Shown here: positions 9,745 through 17,924 of the stretch, in pieces
Numbering within the stretch: position 1 is the first letter of the stretch
Layout of the letters: every line of letters begins with the position of its first letter
Assembly: GCF_002127655.1 (NCBI RefSeq)
Contig: NZ_NEHB01000001.1
Coordinates: 436,750-500,749 of the forward strand
Source: Janthinobacterium sp. GW456P
GTDB lineage: Bacteria > Pseudomonadota > Gammaproteobacteria > Burkholderiales > Burkholderiaceae_D
Direction: 5' to 3'
DNA: 64,000 nt
Made by a program: the position numbers and the translations under genes
Notes under the pieces: generated by a model
Seen by the model: only the letters and a program-made list of their open reading frames with translations
The model's database searches: none
Told to the model about the DNA's origin: nothing

Positions 9745-10145
9745 TCCAGTTGTTCCTGCACCTGTTTTCCCCGCGCAGGCGAAAACCCAGCCGCTGGTAC
9801 AGCGCGCGCGGCGGTGTTACTTTTATTCAGGGCAAGGTGGATATCGCGCTGCTCCGCGCCCGCTTGCGCCTGCGGGCCGCGCAGCACGGCGCTGCCGGCG
9901 CCCTGGCCATGCGCGGCGGGCAGGATGGCGATATCGACCAGGTGCAGCACCTTGTCCTGGCGGTCCAGGATCAGGCGGCCGATGGGCGTGTCGCCGCGCT
10001 GCAGCACCAGATACGCGGCGTGCGGATACGCCTGGCGATAGCCGTGGCTTTGCATGCGCTGCTGAATGACGATCGGCTATTCGATGACGGCGGACTCGGC
10101 AGGCATCTGGCGTAAGTCGTCGCGCGTGGAGCTGTACAGCGCGGC
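9729..10145 (-). pseudogene. GNAT N-acetyltransferase remnant
   Basis: The central acetyl-CoA fold is readable: YLVLQRGDTPIGRLILDRQD, LHLVDIAILPAAHGQGAGSA, HLALNKSNTAARA. Two lesions are visible. A TAG (10077-10079) separates the N-terminal part (ELYSSTRDDLRQMPAESAVIE-like) from the rest, in the same frame. Near 9795 a one-base shift is needed to recover the C-terminal signature LYQRLGFRLRGEN. The 5' end cannot be located and appears to abut the methyltransferase remnant on the opposite strand. Confidence 0.7.
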
Positions 10146-10830
10146 GCTCCCTGGCCAGCCTGGGTGGCGACACGCTGCAGTTGCGCCAGCTCGTGGAACG
10201 CCACTCGCGCCTGTCCATGGACGGGCCGGACGGCTTGCGCGATGGCGAGAGTTTCCTGCCCAGCGGCTGGACCATCTCGCCCGTGCAGGCGGGACTGTGC
10301 GCGCAAACCGTACCGCAGCGCCGCCTTCATCCAGGGCCTGGCGCTGGCCGTGCGCGAGCGCCTGGACGTGAGTAACGGGCGGCCCGTGTGCGCGCTGCGG
10401 ACCGTTTGCCCTGCTGGCCTTGCCCGTGATGGCGCTGCTCGATGCCAGCCAAGTGCGGTTCGCCATCCTCGACGTGCACAAGGAGACCCTGACGTATGCG
10501 CGCGAGCTGATTGCTGCCCTGGGCCTGGACGGCCACGTCGCCGAATACATTTGCGCCGACGCGGCCCGCCTGGCGCATTCCTGCCGGCGCCATGCCGGAC
10601 GTGATCGTGAGCGAAACCATGAATATGGCGCTGGGCAAGGAAGCGCAGGTTGCCACCCCGCGCACTCTGTACGCGCAGGCGCCCGCGGCGGCGCTGCTGC
10701 CGGCGTCCCTCAGCGTGCACCTGGGCCTGGACCGGCGCGCCCCGGATGCGCCTGCCCGACGTGCTGGAGCAGGCGCCCCGATCGCTGACGCGCATCCGCG
10801 TGCATGGCGACATCGTCTTGGGTGATTCAC
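10145..10830 (+). pseudogene. SAM-dependent methyltransferase remnant
   Basis: Three different plus-strand frames must be joined to give one protein-like sequence: LRQLVERHSRLSMDGPDGLR...WTISPVQAGLCAQT; then GPFALLALPVMALLDASQVR...FAILDVHKETL...LDGHVAEYICADAA; then MPDVIVSETMNMALGKEAQV...LYAQAPAAALLPA. The D-V-I-V-S-E-T-M-N segment and the preceding Rossmann strands resemble class I methyltransferases of the protein-arginine-methyltransferase type (inference). At least two frameshifts and the lack of a clear start make it non-functional. Confidence 0.6.
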
Positions 10831-10845
10831 AATAGTAATACTACA

Positions 10846-10902
10846 TTGGCAGACAATTTACTTCTGTAGGATAATATGGAACCGGTTCCATATGCGCATA
10901 TG
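10846..10902 (+). promoter_or_regulatory. Promoter with LacI-type operator for the dehydrogenase operon
   Basis: TTGGCA (10846-10851), 18-bp spacer, GATAAT (10870-10875). Overlapping the -10 and the expected start site is a perfect 20-bp palindrome, ATATGGAACCGGTTCCATAT (10874-10893). Its core TGGAACCGGTTCCA, with a central CG step, is characteristic of LacI/GalR-family operators. A second perfect palindrome, CATATGCGCATATG (10889-10902), overlaps its right arm. This suggests repression relieved by a sugar-like ligand. No lacI-type gene is in the window. Confidence 0.7.
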
Positions 10903-10955
10903 CAATGTAACGCAATCATCGAAGTCAACAAAACAACAAGTCTTGCGGGAGTCTC

Positions 10956-11615
10956 ATGAACTATCCAGGCAGCGAACCATCTGCAACATCCGTTTCATCC
11001 CTTCCCCGCATCAGCCGCCGCCACGCCCTGATCGGCCTGGCCGCCTTGCTGGCGCAGGCCGGTTTCTGGAGCAATCCCCTGTCGGCCGCCATGCCGTCTC
11101 CGGCCAGCGCGCCGGCTGCCGGACCGGCGCCGGCCACCATGCTGTTCTATAGCTTGTCGCAAACCATCACGGGCCACCGCGATCTGTCCGCCGCGACGGC
11201 GGCGCGCATCGAGCAAGCCATGCGCACGAACGTGCCCGGCTTCGCCGAGCGCTTGCCGCAGCTGGGCGCGCTGCTCGTCACGGGCCAGGAAGCCAAGGCC
11301 CTGCTGGCGGCCGCCAGCGCCGCCGATGCGAGTCTGCGCGAGCTGGCGCTGGCCATCGTTGCCGCCTGGTACACGGGCACCGTCGCCGGCAATGCGGCGC
11401 AGGGCACGCAGTCCATCGTTGTCGCGTATGCGGAAGCCTTGATGTACCGCACGGTGGCCGATGGCCAGGTCGTGCCGACGTATTGCAATTACGGCCCCCT
11501 GTGGTGGCTGAAGGCGCCGCCGGCCGTGCGCGTCTCCGCCCCCGTGGCACCGAAACCCGTACCGGCCCCGGCCACTACGGGCACTCCCGAACCGAAAGGC
11601 AAGCAAGCAAAATGA
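10956..11615 (+). CDS. Small subunit of FAD-dependent sugar/alcohol dehydrogenase complex
   Basis: 219 residues. The ATG at 10956 has a GGGAG Shine-Dalgarno. A twin-arginine signal (ISRRHALIGLAALLAQAGFW, about residues 20-40) targets it to the periplasm in folded form. The mature part (FYSLSQTITGHRDL, a helical AMRTNVPGF segment, LAIVAAWYTGTV, VPTYCNYGPLWWLKAPPAV) matches the small subunit of membrane-bound sorbitol/gluconate/fructose-type dehydrogenases (FAD-SLDH family). The small subunit carries the cofactor-bearing large subunit across the membrane by hitch-hiking, since the large subunit has no signal of its own. It overlaps the GMC gene by 4 bp. The C-terminal tail is Pro/Ala-rich. Confidence 0.88.
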   Translation: MNYPGSEPSATSVSSLPRISRRHALIGLAALLAQAGFWSNPLSAAMPSPASAPAAGPAPATMLFYSLSQTITGHRDLSAATAARIEQAMRTNVPGFAERLPQLGALLVTGQEAKALLAAASAADASLRELALAIVAAWYTGTVAGNAAQGTQSIVVAYAEALMYRTVADGQVVPTYCNYGPLWWLKAPPAVRVSAPVAPKPVPAPATTGTPEPKGKQAK

Positions 11616-13270
11616 AATCACCGCAATTCAAGAGTAATGGCGACGTCGTCGCCGATGTCGTCATCGTCGGCACGGGTGTCGTCGGTGCCATGATGGCCGA
11701 CCAGCTGGCCGCGCAAGGCCATTCCGTGATCATGCTGGAAGCGGGCCTGCGTATCGAGCGGGGGCAAGCCGTGGAAAACTGGCGCAACATGCCGTTCGAG
11801 AACCGCGTCGGCTCCGACTTCCAGGGCCTGTATCCGCAGGCGGAGAATGCGCCTGCACCGCTGTATTTCCCGAAGAATAACTACGTGGAAGTATCGGGTC
11901 CCAACGGCAGCAGTTTCCAGCAGGGCTATCTGCGCACGGTGGGCGGCACGACCTGGCATTGGGCCGCGTCGTGCTGGCGCCACTTGCCGTCCGACATGCG
12001 CATGAAAAGCGATTACGGCGTCGGGCGCGACTGGGCCATTTCCTACGATGAGCTGGAACCGTACTATTGCCGTGCCGAGCAGGAAATGGGCGTGGCCGGC
12101 CCCAACGATCCCGCGCTGCAGTCGCCCAGCGAGCGCAGCGCGCCGTACCCGATGGACATGGTGCCCTGGGGCTATGGCGACAAGCGCTTCGCCGAAGTGG
12201 TCAACCCGCACGGCTACCGTTCCGTGCCGATCCCGCAAGGCCGCTCGACGCGCCCATGGCAGGGCCGTCCGACTTGCTGCGGCAATAACAATTGCCAACC
12301 GATCTGCCCCATTGGCGCCATGTACAACGGCATCCACCACGTGGAGCGGGCCGAACTGAAGGGCGCTGGCGTGCTGGCCGAGGCTGTCGTCTACCGCATC
12401 GATACGGACCACAACAACCGCGTCACGGCCGTGCACTGGTATGACGCCAAGAAACAGTCGCACATGGCGACGGGCAAGGCTTTCGTGATTGCCTGCAATG
12501 GCATCGAAACGCCGCGCTTGCTGCTGCTGGCGGCCAACCAGAACAATCCGAATGGCATCGCCAACAGTTCGGATCAAGTCGGCCGCAACATGATGGACCA
12601 CTCGGGTTTCCACTGTACCTTCCTGGCCAATGAACCGATCTGGACGGGACGTGGCCCCGCGCAGAGCAGCTGCCTGGTAGGCCCGCGCGACGGCGCGTTC
12701 CGCGCGCAGTATTCGGCCAACAAGATGATCCTGAATAACATCACCAGAGTCGGGCCGGCTACCCAGCAGTCCTTGAAGCTGGGCCTGGTGGGCAAGGATC
12801 TCGACGACGAGATCCGCCGCCGCGCCGCGTTTGGCGTGGACCTGTCGATCAGCCTGGAACCGCTGCCCGAAGCGCACAACCGCTTGACCTTGAGCAAGAC
12901 GCGCAAGGATCCGCTGGGCCTGGCCTGTCCCGACATCTACTATGACGTGGGCGATTACGTGCGCGATGGCGCGAAGGCCGCGCATGCGCAACTCGAGCAC
13001 ATCGGCAAGCTGTTCGGCGCCGTGGAATTTCATATCACCGACAGCCTGAACGCGAATAACCACATCATGGGCGGCGTCATCATGGGCAGTAACCGTCTTG
13101 ACTCCGTGGTGGACGGCAATTGCCGCGCCCACGACCATGCCAACCTGTGGCTGCCCGGTGGCGGCGCCATGCCGTCGGCCAGCGTGGTCAACACGACACT
13201 CAGCATGGCCGCGCTCGGCTTGCGCGCGGCCGACGATATCGCCCGTACCCTGGCAAGGGAGGCGGCATGA
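11612..13270 (+). CDS. GMC-family FAD oxidoreductase, dehydrogenase large subunit
   Basis: 552 residues. The ATG at 11612 overlaps the preceding TGA (ATGA coupling). An N-terminal FAD-binding dinucleotide fold (VADVVIVGTGVVGAMMADQL) is followed by GGTTWHWAA. A cysteine-rich stretch (RPTCCGNNNCQPICPIGAMY, about residues 223-242) resembles the 3Fe-4S-binding segment reported for the related FAD glucose dehydrogenase. The C-terminal GMC signature is HDHANLWLPGGGAMPSASVV followed by NTTLS, containing the catalytic His/Asn region. The protein oxidises a sugar, polyol or sugar acid in the periplasm and passes electrons to the cytochrome c encoded next. The substrate cannot be read from the sequence, and sorbitol, gluconate or fructose are all possible. 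Confidence 0.9.
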   Translation: MKSPQFKSNGDVVADVVIVGTGVVGAMMADQLAAQGHSVIMLEAGLRIERGQAVENWRNMPFENRVGSDFQGLYPQAENAPAPLYFPKNNYVEVSGPNGSSFQQGYLRTVGGTTWHWAASCWRHLPSDMRMKSDYGVGRDWAISYDELEPYYCRAEQEMGVAGPNDPALQSPSERSAPYPMDMVPWGYGDKRFAEVVNPHGYRSVPIPQGRSTRPWQGRPTCCGNNNCQPICPIGAMYNGIHHVERAELKGAGVLAEAVVYRIDTDHNNRVTAVHWYDAKKQSHMATGKAFVIACNGIETPRLLLLAANQNNPNGIANSSDQVGRNMMDHSGFHCTFLANEPIWTGRGPAQSSCLVGPRDGAFRAQYSANKMILNNITRVGPATQQSLKLGLVGKDLDDEIRRRAAFGVDLSISLEPLPEAHNRLTLSKTRKDPLGLACPDIYYDVGDYVRDGAKAAHAQLEHIGKLFGAVEFHITDSLNANNHIMGGVIMGSNRLDSVVDGNCRAHDHANLWLPGGGAMPSASVVNTTLSMAALGLRAADDIARTLAREAA

Positions 13271-14745
13271 TGCGCCGTTTCTTGCTGGGCCTGACCCTGG
13301 CGGCCGGCTTGCCGCTGGCCGCGCGTGCTTTACCACCTGTGCCGCCGGCGCCGCCCGTCACCCTGACGCCGGACCGTCCGGCCGCGCCGGCCGCAAGCAC
13401 ACCCGCCAAGCCCGATGCACGCCTGGAACGGGGCCGCTACCTGGCCATCGCGGCCGACTGCATGGCCTGCCATACGGCGGCGGGCGGCAAGCCGTATGCG
13501 GGTGGTTACGCCATCGATTCGCCGCTGGGCACGATCTACGCGACGAATATCACGCCATCGAAAAAAGGCGGCATCGGCCACTACACGGAGGCGGACTTTG
13601 CGCGCGCGCTGCGCGCAGGCGTGCGCGCCGATGGCAGCCATCTGTATCCGGCCATGCCCTACACCAGCTACGCGCAGCTGACGGATGCGGACGTGGGCGA
13701 CCTGTATTACTACTTCATGCAGGCAGTCAAGCCCGTCGATGAACCGGCGCGCCAGACGGCGCTGCCATTCCCATTCAATGTGCGTCTGTCGATGCTGGCT
13801 TGGAACACCTTGTTTCTCGACAATAAACGCTTCGTGCCCGATCCGGCGAAGAGCGCGCAGATCAACCGCGGCGCCTACCTGGCCGAAGGCCTGGCGCACT
13901 GCAGCGCCTGCCATACGCCGCGCAACGCGCTGATGGCGGAAATCGGCAGCCAGACCCTGGCGGGCGCCGCGCTCGGCTCCTGGCATGCGCCGAATATCAC
14001 GTCGGACAAGGTCAGCGGCATCGGCGCCTGGACGGATGCGGAACTGACGGCTTACCTGAAGACGGGCCACGTGGAAGGCAAGGGGCAGGCGGCGGGCGGC
14101 ATGGCCGAAGCCATCCAGAACAGCCTGCAATTTTTGCGCGATGACGACGTGGCCGCCATCGTGGCGTGGCTGCGCACGGTGCCGCCCGTGCGCGCGCCGG
14201 GCCAGAGCAAGGCCGCCTTCAGCCATGGCAGCGCCGCCAGCGAAGAAGCGGCACTGCGCGGCATGGCCGGCGCCACCGAGCGCCATTCCTTGAATAGCGG
14301 CGCCGTGCTGTTTTCCGGCTATTGCGCCAGTTGCCATTCGGCCAGCGGCGCCGGCAGCACGGGGCAAAGTTATCCTGCGCTGTTCCACAACACGGCGACG
14401 GGCGGCGCCACGCCGGCCAACCTGGTGTCGGCCATCCTGTTTGGCGTCGAGCGCAAGATCGACGGGGAAGAGCACGAAGCGTTCATGCCCCGTTTCGACC
14501 AGCGTTCCTACGTGCAGCCATTGACGGACGAGCAGATCGCCTCGATCGCCAATTACGTGCTGAAACAGTATGGCAATCCGGATGTGTCGGTGACGCCCGC
14601 TTATGTTGCGCAGGCGCGCAGCGGCGGCGAGAAGCCCGTGCTGGCGCGTGCTCAGCCGTTCATGCTGCCGGGCGGCATCACCGGCCTCTTGCTGCTGATC
14701 GCGCTGTTCGTGTGGCTGCGCCGGCGCCGCCAAGGCAAGGAATAA
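13267..14745 (+). CDS. Triheme cytochrome c subunit of the dehydrogenase complex
   Basis: 493 residues. The ATG overlaps the GMC stop codon by 4 bp. A signal peptide (FLLGLTLAAGLPLAARA) precedes a Pro-rich linker. Three CxxCH heme sites are present: CMACH (about 65), CSACH (about 212) and CASCH (about 353). A C-terminal membrane anchor (ITGLLLLIALFVWL, then RRRRQGKE) ends the protein. This is the classic layout of the cytochrome c subunit of alcohol/gluconate/sorbitol dehydrogenase complexes, which transfers electrons from the flavin subunit to ubiquinone. It is the last gene of the operon, with a terminator 60 bp downstream. Confidence 0.93.
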   Translation: MMRRFLLGLTLAAGLPLAARALPPVPPAPPVTLTPDRPAAPAASTPAKPDARLERGRYLAIAADCMACHTAAGGKPYAGGYAIDSPLGTIYATNITPSKKGGIGHYTEADFARALRAGVRADGSHLYPAMPYTSYAQLTDADVGDLYYYFMQAVKPVDEPARQTALPFPFNVRLSMLAWNTLFLDNKRFVPDPAKSAQINRGAYLAEGLAHCSACHTPRNALMAEIGSQTLAGAALGSWHAPNITSDKVSGIGAWTDAELTAYLKTGHVEGKGQAAGGMAEAIQNSLQFLRDDDVAAIVAWLRTVPPVRAPGQSKAAFSHGSAASEEAALRGMAGATERHSLNSGAVLFSGYCASCHSASGAGSTGQSYPALFHNTATGGATPANLVSAILFGVERKIDGEEHEAFMPRFDQRSYVQPLTDEQIASIANYVLKQYGNPDVSVTPAYVAQARSGGEKPVLARAQPFMLPGGITGLLLLIALFVWLRRRRQGKE

Positions 14746-14803
14746 GCATAGAATCGGCGGCGAATATGAACGTTGGGCGCAACTTGCAGTAAAATGCAGG
14801 CTG

Positions 14804-14836
14804 AAAAATGGTTACGAGCAATCGTAGCCATTTTTT
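14804..14836 (+). terminator. Terminator of the dehydrogenase operon
   Basis: A 13-bp stem, AAAATGGTTACGA with TCGTAGCCATTTT (one wobble), a 4-nt loop and a TTTTTT tail. Confidence 0.88.
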
Positions 14837-14877
14837 ATTCTGGCCCGATCCTGCTTGCGTTCATTTAAAAATTAACA

Positions 14878-15279
14878 ATGTCCCATTCCCTGCATCACCA
14901 ATTCTTGCGTTTCGCCGCCGTCGGCGCTTCCGGCACGGCCGTGCAATACAGCGTGCTGTGGGGGGGCGTGGAATGGGCTGGCATCAGCGCCGCCTTTGCG
15001 TCCGGCATCGGCTACATCCTCGGTTCCGTCGTCAACTACCTGCTCAATTACTTTTTCACGTTTAAAAGCGACAAGGGTCATGGCGAGGCGGCCAGCAAGT
15101 ATTTCACCTTGCTGGGCATAGGCTGGTGCATCAATACGGGCCTGATGTGGCTGCTCGTGCACCAGCTGGGCTGGTATTACTGGCTGGCGCAGGTGCTGGC
15201 GACGGGCATCGGGCTGGTCTGGAATTTCGCGGGCAGCCGCTGGTGGGCCTTCAAGCCGGCCGGCGCGCCGACCAAGTAA
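14878..15279 (+). CDS. GtrA-family membrane protein
   Basis: 133 residues with four hydrophobic segments (about 9-27, 35-57, 75-93, 98-117). The first helix begins with the family pattern FLRFAAVGASGTAVQYSVLW, then NYLLNYFFTFKS, and the last segment has the typical VWNFAGSRWWAFK ending. GtrA-like proteins are thought to flip undecaprenyl-linked sugars or aid cell-envelope polysaccharide synthesis. No glycosyltransferase partner lies next to it here. No good ribosome-binding site precedes the ATG at 14878, which was chosen because it matches the usual family start. Confidence 0.88.
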   Translation: MSHSLHHQFLRFAAVGASGTAVQYSVLWGGVEWAGISAAFASGIGYILGSVVNYLLNYFFTFKSDKGHGEAASKYFTLLGIGWCINTGLMWLLVHQLGWYYWLAQVLATGIGLVWNFAGSRWWAFKPAGAPTK

Positions 15280-15350
15280 ATTTTTGCAAGAAAAGAGATG
15301 CGCAGTGGCCAAGACCAGGCGCGCGGTTTTACCAAAACAAGGGGTTAATC

Positions 15351-16649
15351 ATGCAGTTCCTGGAACGCTATTTCAAACTGAAGGACAACGGGACCAATGT
15401 GCGCACGGAGCTGCTGGCCGGCCTGACCACGTTCCTGACGATGGCCTACATCATCTTCGTCAACCCGAGCATCCTCGGCGACGCGGGCATGCCGAAAGAC
15501 TCCGTGTTTGTCGCCACCTGCCTGGCGGCCGCCATCGGCACCCTGATCATGGGCCTGTACGCGAACTATCCGATCGCGCTGGCGCCGGGCATGGGCTTGA
15601 ATGCGTATTTCTCGTACGCGGTGGTGAAGGGCATGGGCATGAGCTGGGAAGTGGCGCTGGGCGCCGTCTTCATTTCCGGCTGCCTGTTCATCCTGGTCAG
15701 CCTGTTCAAGATACGCGAGATGATCATCAACAGCATCCCGCCCGCGCTGCGCACGGCGATCACGGTCGGTATCGGCCTGTTCCTGGCGATCATCTCGCTG
15801 AAAAGCGCGGGCGTGGTCGTGTCGAACCCGGCCACCATCATCGCCCTGGGCGACTTGCACAAGGCGGCGCCCATCCTGGCCATCCTCGGCTTCTTCATCA
15901 TCGTCGCGCTGGACCGCCTGAAAGTGCCGGGCGCCATCCTGATCGGCATCCTCACCATCACCGTCGCCAGCTTCTTCTTCGGCGGCAACCAGTTCAACGG
16001 CATTGTCTCGGCGCCGCCCGCCATCGAGCCGACCTTGTTCAAGCTCGACATCATGGGCGCATTGTCGATCGGCATCGTCAACGTGGTGCTGGTGTTTTTC
16101 CTGGTCGAACTGTTCGATGCGACGGGCACCCTGATGGGCGTGGCCAACCGTGCCGGCTTGCTGAAAGACGGCAAGATGGAACGCATGAACAAGGCCTTGC
16201 TGGCCGACAGCACGGCGATCGCCGCCGGCGCCTGCCTGGGGACGTCGAGCACCACCGCCTTCGTGGAAAGCGCAGCCGGCGTGCAGGCGGGCGGACGCAC
16301 GGGCTTGACGGCCGTCGCCGTCGCGCTGCTGTTCCTGGGCAGCCTGTTCTTCGCCCCGCTGGCGCACACGGTGCCGCCGTACGCGACGGCCCCCGCGCTG
16401 CTGTACGTGGCCTGCCTGATGCTGCGCGAACTGACCTTCATCGACTGGGATGACAGCACGGAAAGCATCCCGGCCGCCATCACGGCGCTGATGATGCCGT
16501 TTACGTATTCGGTGGCCAGCGGCGTGGCCTTTGGTTTCATCACCTATGCTGTATTGAAACTGTTGACGGGCAAGGGCAAGCAGGTATCGGTGGTGGCCTA
16601 CATCATCGCCGCCATCTTCCTGTTCAAGTTCATCTACCTGGGAGAATAG
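15351..16649 (+). CDS. NCS2-family purine permease (adenine/guanine/hypoxanthine type)
   Basis: 432 residues with about 12-14 hydrophobic helices. The AzgA-like subgroup signatures are FLERYFKLKDNGTNVRTELL at the N-terminus, LTTFLTMAYIIFVNPSIL, APGMGLNAYFSY, FFLVELFDATGTLMGVANRA, and GTSSTTAFVESAAGVQAGGR in the substrate-binding region. Members import purine bases by proton symport across the inner membrane. AAGGGG lies 6-7 nt before the ATG. It converges on a GntR regulator across a shared bidirectional terminator, and the proximity suggests but does not prove regulation by it. Confidence 0.92.
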   Translation: MQFLERYFKLKDNGTNVRTELLAGLTTFLTMAYIIFVNPSILGDAGMPKDSVFVATCLAAAIGTLIMGLYANYPIALAPGMGLNAYFSYAVVKGMGMSWEVALGAVFISGCLFILVSLFKIREMIINSIPPALRTAITVGIGLFLAIISLKSAGVVVSNPATIIALGDLHKAAPILAILGFFIIVALDRLKVPGAILIGILTITVASFFFGGNQFNGIVSAPPAIEPTLFKLDIMGALSIGIVNVVLVFFLVELFDATGTLMGVANRAGLLKDGKMERMNKALLADSTAIAAGACLGTSSTTAFVESAAGVQAGGRTGLTAVAVALLFLGSLFFAPLAHTVPPYATAPALLYVACLMLRELTFIDWDDSTESIPAAITALMMPFTYSVASGVAFGFITYAVLKLLTGKGKQVSVVAYIIAAIFLFKFIYLGE

Positions 16650-16672
16650 CAAGTTTGACGGCAAGCAGTGAC

Positions 16673-16705
16673 AAGGCCGCCCGTGCACCAGCAGGGCGGC
16701 CTTTT
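16673..16705. terminator. Bidirectional terminator between permease and GntR gene
   Basis: A 10-bp perfect stem, AAGGCCGCCC (16673-16682) with GGGCGGCCTT (16694-16703), then TTTT on the plus strand. It can terminate both converging genes. Confidence 0.85.
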
Positions 16706-16719
16706 GCGTTTGGCGCCGC

Positions 16720-17427
16720 TTACATCAGCAGCGCCGCCACCAGGTCTTTCCTGGTGTCGCCAGCGCTGCCGTCAAAGCGCAAGGCCGCTTCCACATGCGC
16801 CAGGTGCTCGACCATCAGGCGCGCCGCCAGATCGGCGTCGCCGCCGCGTGCCGCATCGAGAAAGCGGCCGTGCTCGTCGCACGAGCAGGCCGCCGCGTGG
16901 CCCGACTGATACAGCATGGTGATGAGCGAGCTGCGGCCCACCAGTTCGCGCACGATGTCGCGCAGAACGGCGTTGCCGGCGATATCGGCCAGCAAGACGT
17001 GGAAGTCGCCCAGCAGTTGCGAGCGCAGCGGCGTCGCTTGCGCCAGCGCCAGGCGTTCCGCTTTCAGGTGCCGATCGAGCATCCGGTAGTCGGCAGGTTT
17101 GGCCTGCGCGACGAATTCGCGCGCCAGGGCCGCTTCGATGGTGCGCCGCGCGGCAAAGATGTCGCGCGCTTCCGCTTCACTGGGCTGGCTGACGAAGGCG
17201 CCCTTGTCGGGCACCATGCGGATCAGTTTGTCTTTCGAAAGAATCAGCAGGGCGGCGCGGATCTTGGTGCGGCTGACGCCATACAGGCGGCACAGCGCCT
17301 CTTCGCGCAGCCGTGTACCGGGCGGCAATTGGCGCGCCACGATGGCGGCCGCCATATGTTCGGCAATTTCCGCCGAGCTGTCGCCGCTGCCGGCCTTGTC
17401 TACCAGGGTTGCGCTTGATTCTGTCAT
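16720..17427 (-). CDS. GntR-family regulator, FCD (FadR) subfamily
   Basis: 235 residues from the ATG at 17427 (a TTG three codons upstream is also in frame). The N-terminal winged helix has IAEHMAAAIVARQLPPGTRL, REEALCRLYGVSRTKIRAAL and VPDKGAFVSQPS. The C-terminal all-helical FCD ligand domain shows the conserved ARRTIEAALAREF, GDFHVLLADIAGN and C-terminal D-E-H-G-R metal/ligand-site motif (CDEHGRFLDAARGGD). FCD regulators usually respond to carboxylate-type metabolites. The adjacent permease makes a purine-catabolism ligand conceivable (inference). Confidence 0.9.
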   Translation of the reverse strand: MTESSATLVDKAGSGDSSAEIAEHMAAAIVARQLPPGTRLREEALCRLYGVSRTKIRAALLILSKDKLIRMVPDKGAFVSQPSEAEARDIFAARRTIEAALAREFVAQAKPADYRMLDRHLKAERLALAQATPLRSQLLGDFHVLLADIAGNAVLRDIVRELVGRSSLITMLYQSGHAAACSCDEHGRFLDAARGGDADLAARLMVEHLAHVEAALRFDGSAGDTRKDLVAALLM

Positions 17428-17657
17428 GTCGGGCAAGGGCAGTCAGGCTCGGGCAAGGCGAACCTTGCAAGCGCATGTCCGCGCGGCGGCGTGGTTGACG
17501 CCCCGCTGTCGGCATGCCGTTGTGCGCCTTGCGTGCCGGCAAGGCATGGCTATTCTACTATCTTGCTTGGCGGCGCGCAGACGGAGCCTGCCGCCTGGCG
17601 AGGCATGCTCCCTGGCTGCCTGTTTTGCTGGCCATGCAGCAACCATGTAGTAACGAC

Positions 17658-17686
17658 TGGACATGGGAAATTTTGACGTATATAAT
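17658..17686 (+). promoter_or_regulatory. Promoter of tRNA-Asn copy 4
   Basis: TGGACA (17658-17663), 17-bp spacer, TATAAT (17681-17686), 11 bp before the tRNA. Confidence 0.78.
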
Positions 17687-17697
17687 GCGGCCTCCTT

Positions 17698-17773
17698 TCC
17701 CTGATAGCTCAGTTGGTAGAGCGACGGACTGTTAATCCGCAGGTCCCTGGTTCGAGTCCAGGTCGGGGAGCCA
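17698..17773 (+). tRNA. tRNA-Asn(GTT), copy 4
   Basis: 76 nt, identical to the other copies, anticodon GTT, encoded CCA. It lies 10.4 kb from copy 3 and has its own promoter and terminator. Confidence 0.98.
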
Positions 17774-17787
17774 GAACAAGCAGCAGC

Positions 17788-17818
17788 AAAGGGCCACGTG
17801 GCAACACGTGGCCCTTTT
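17788..17818 (+). terminator. Rho-independent terminator of tRNA-Asn copy 4
   Basis: A 13-bp perfect stem, AAAGGGCCACGTG (17788-17800) with CACGTGGCCCTTT, a GCAA tetraloop and a short T-run. The sequence is unlike the terminators of copies 2 and 3. Confidence 0.9.
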
Positions 17819-17924
17819 GTCATGTGCGCATGGTTTTCATCCATGCTTGCCATCCCGTCAGTGTAGCAACGGCCTGCGCGATGCCATCCCGCTGGTGGCA
17901 GGGGCACGCGCAATGATGCCCGGA

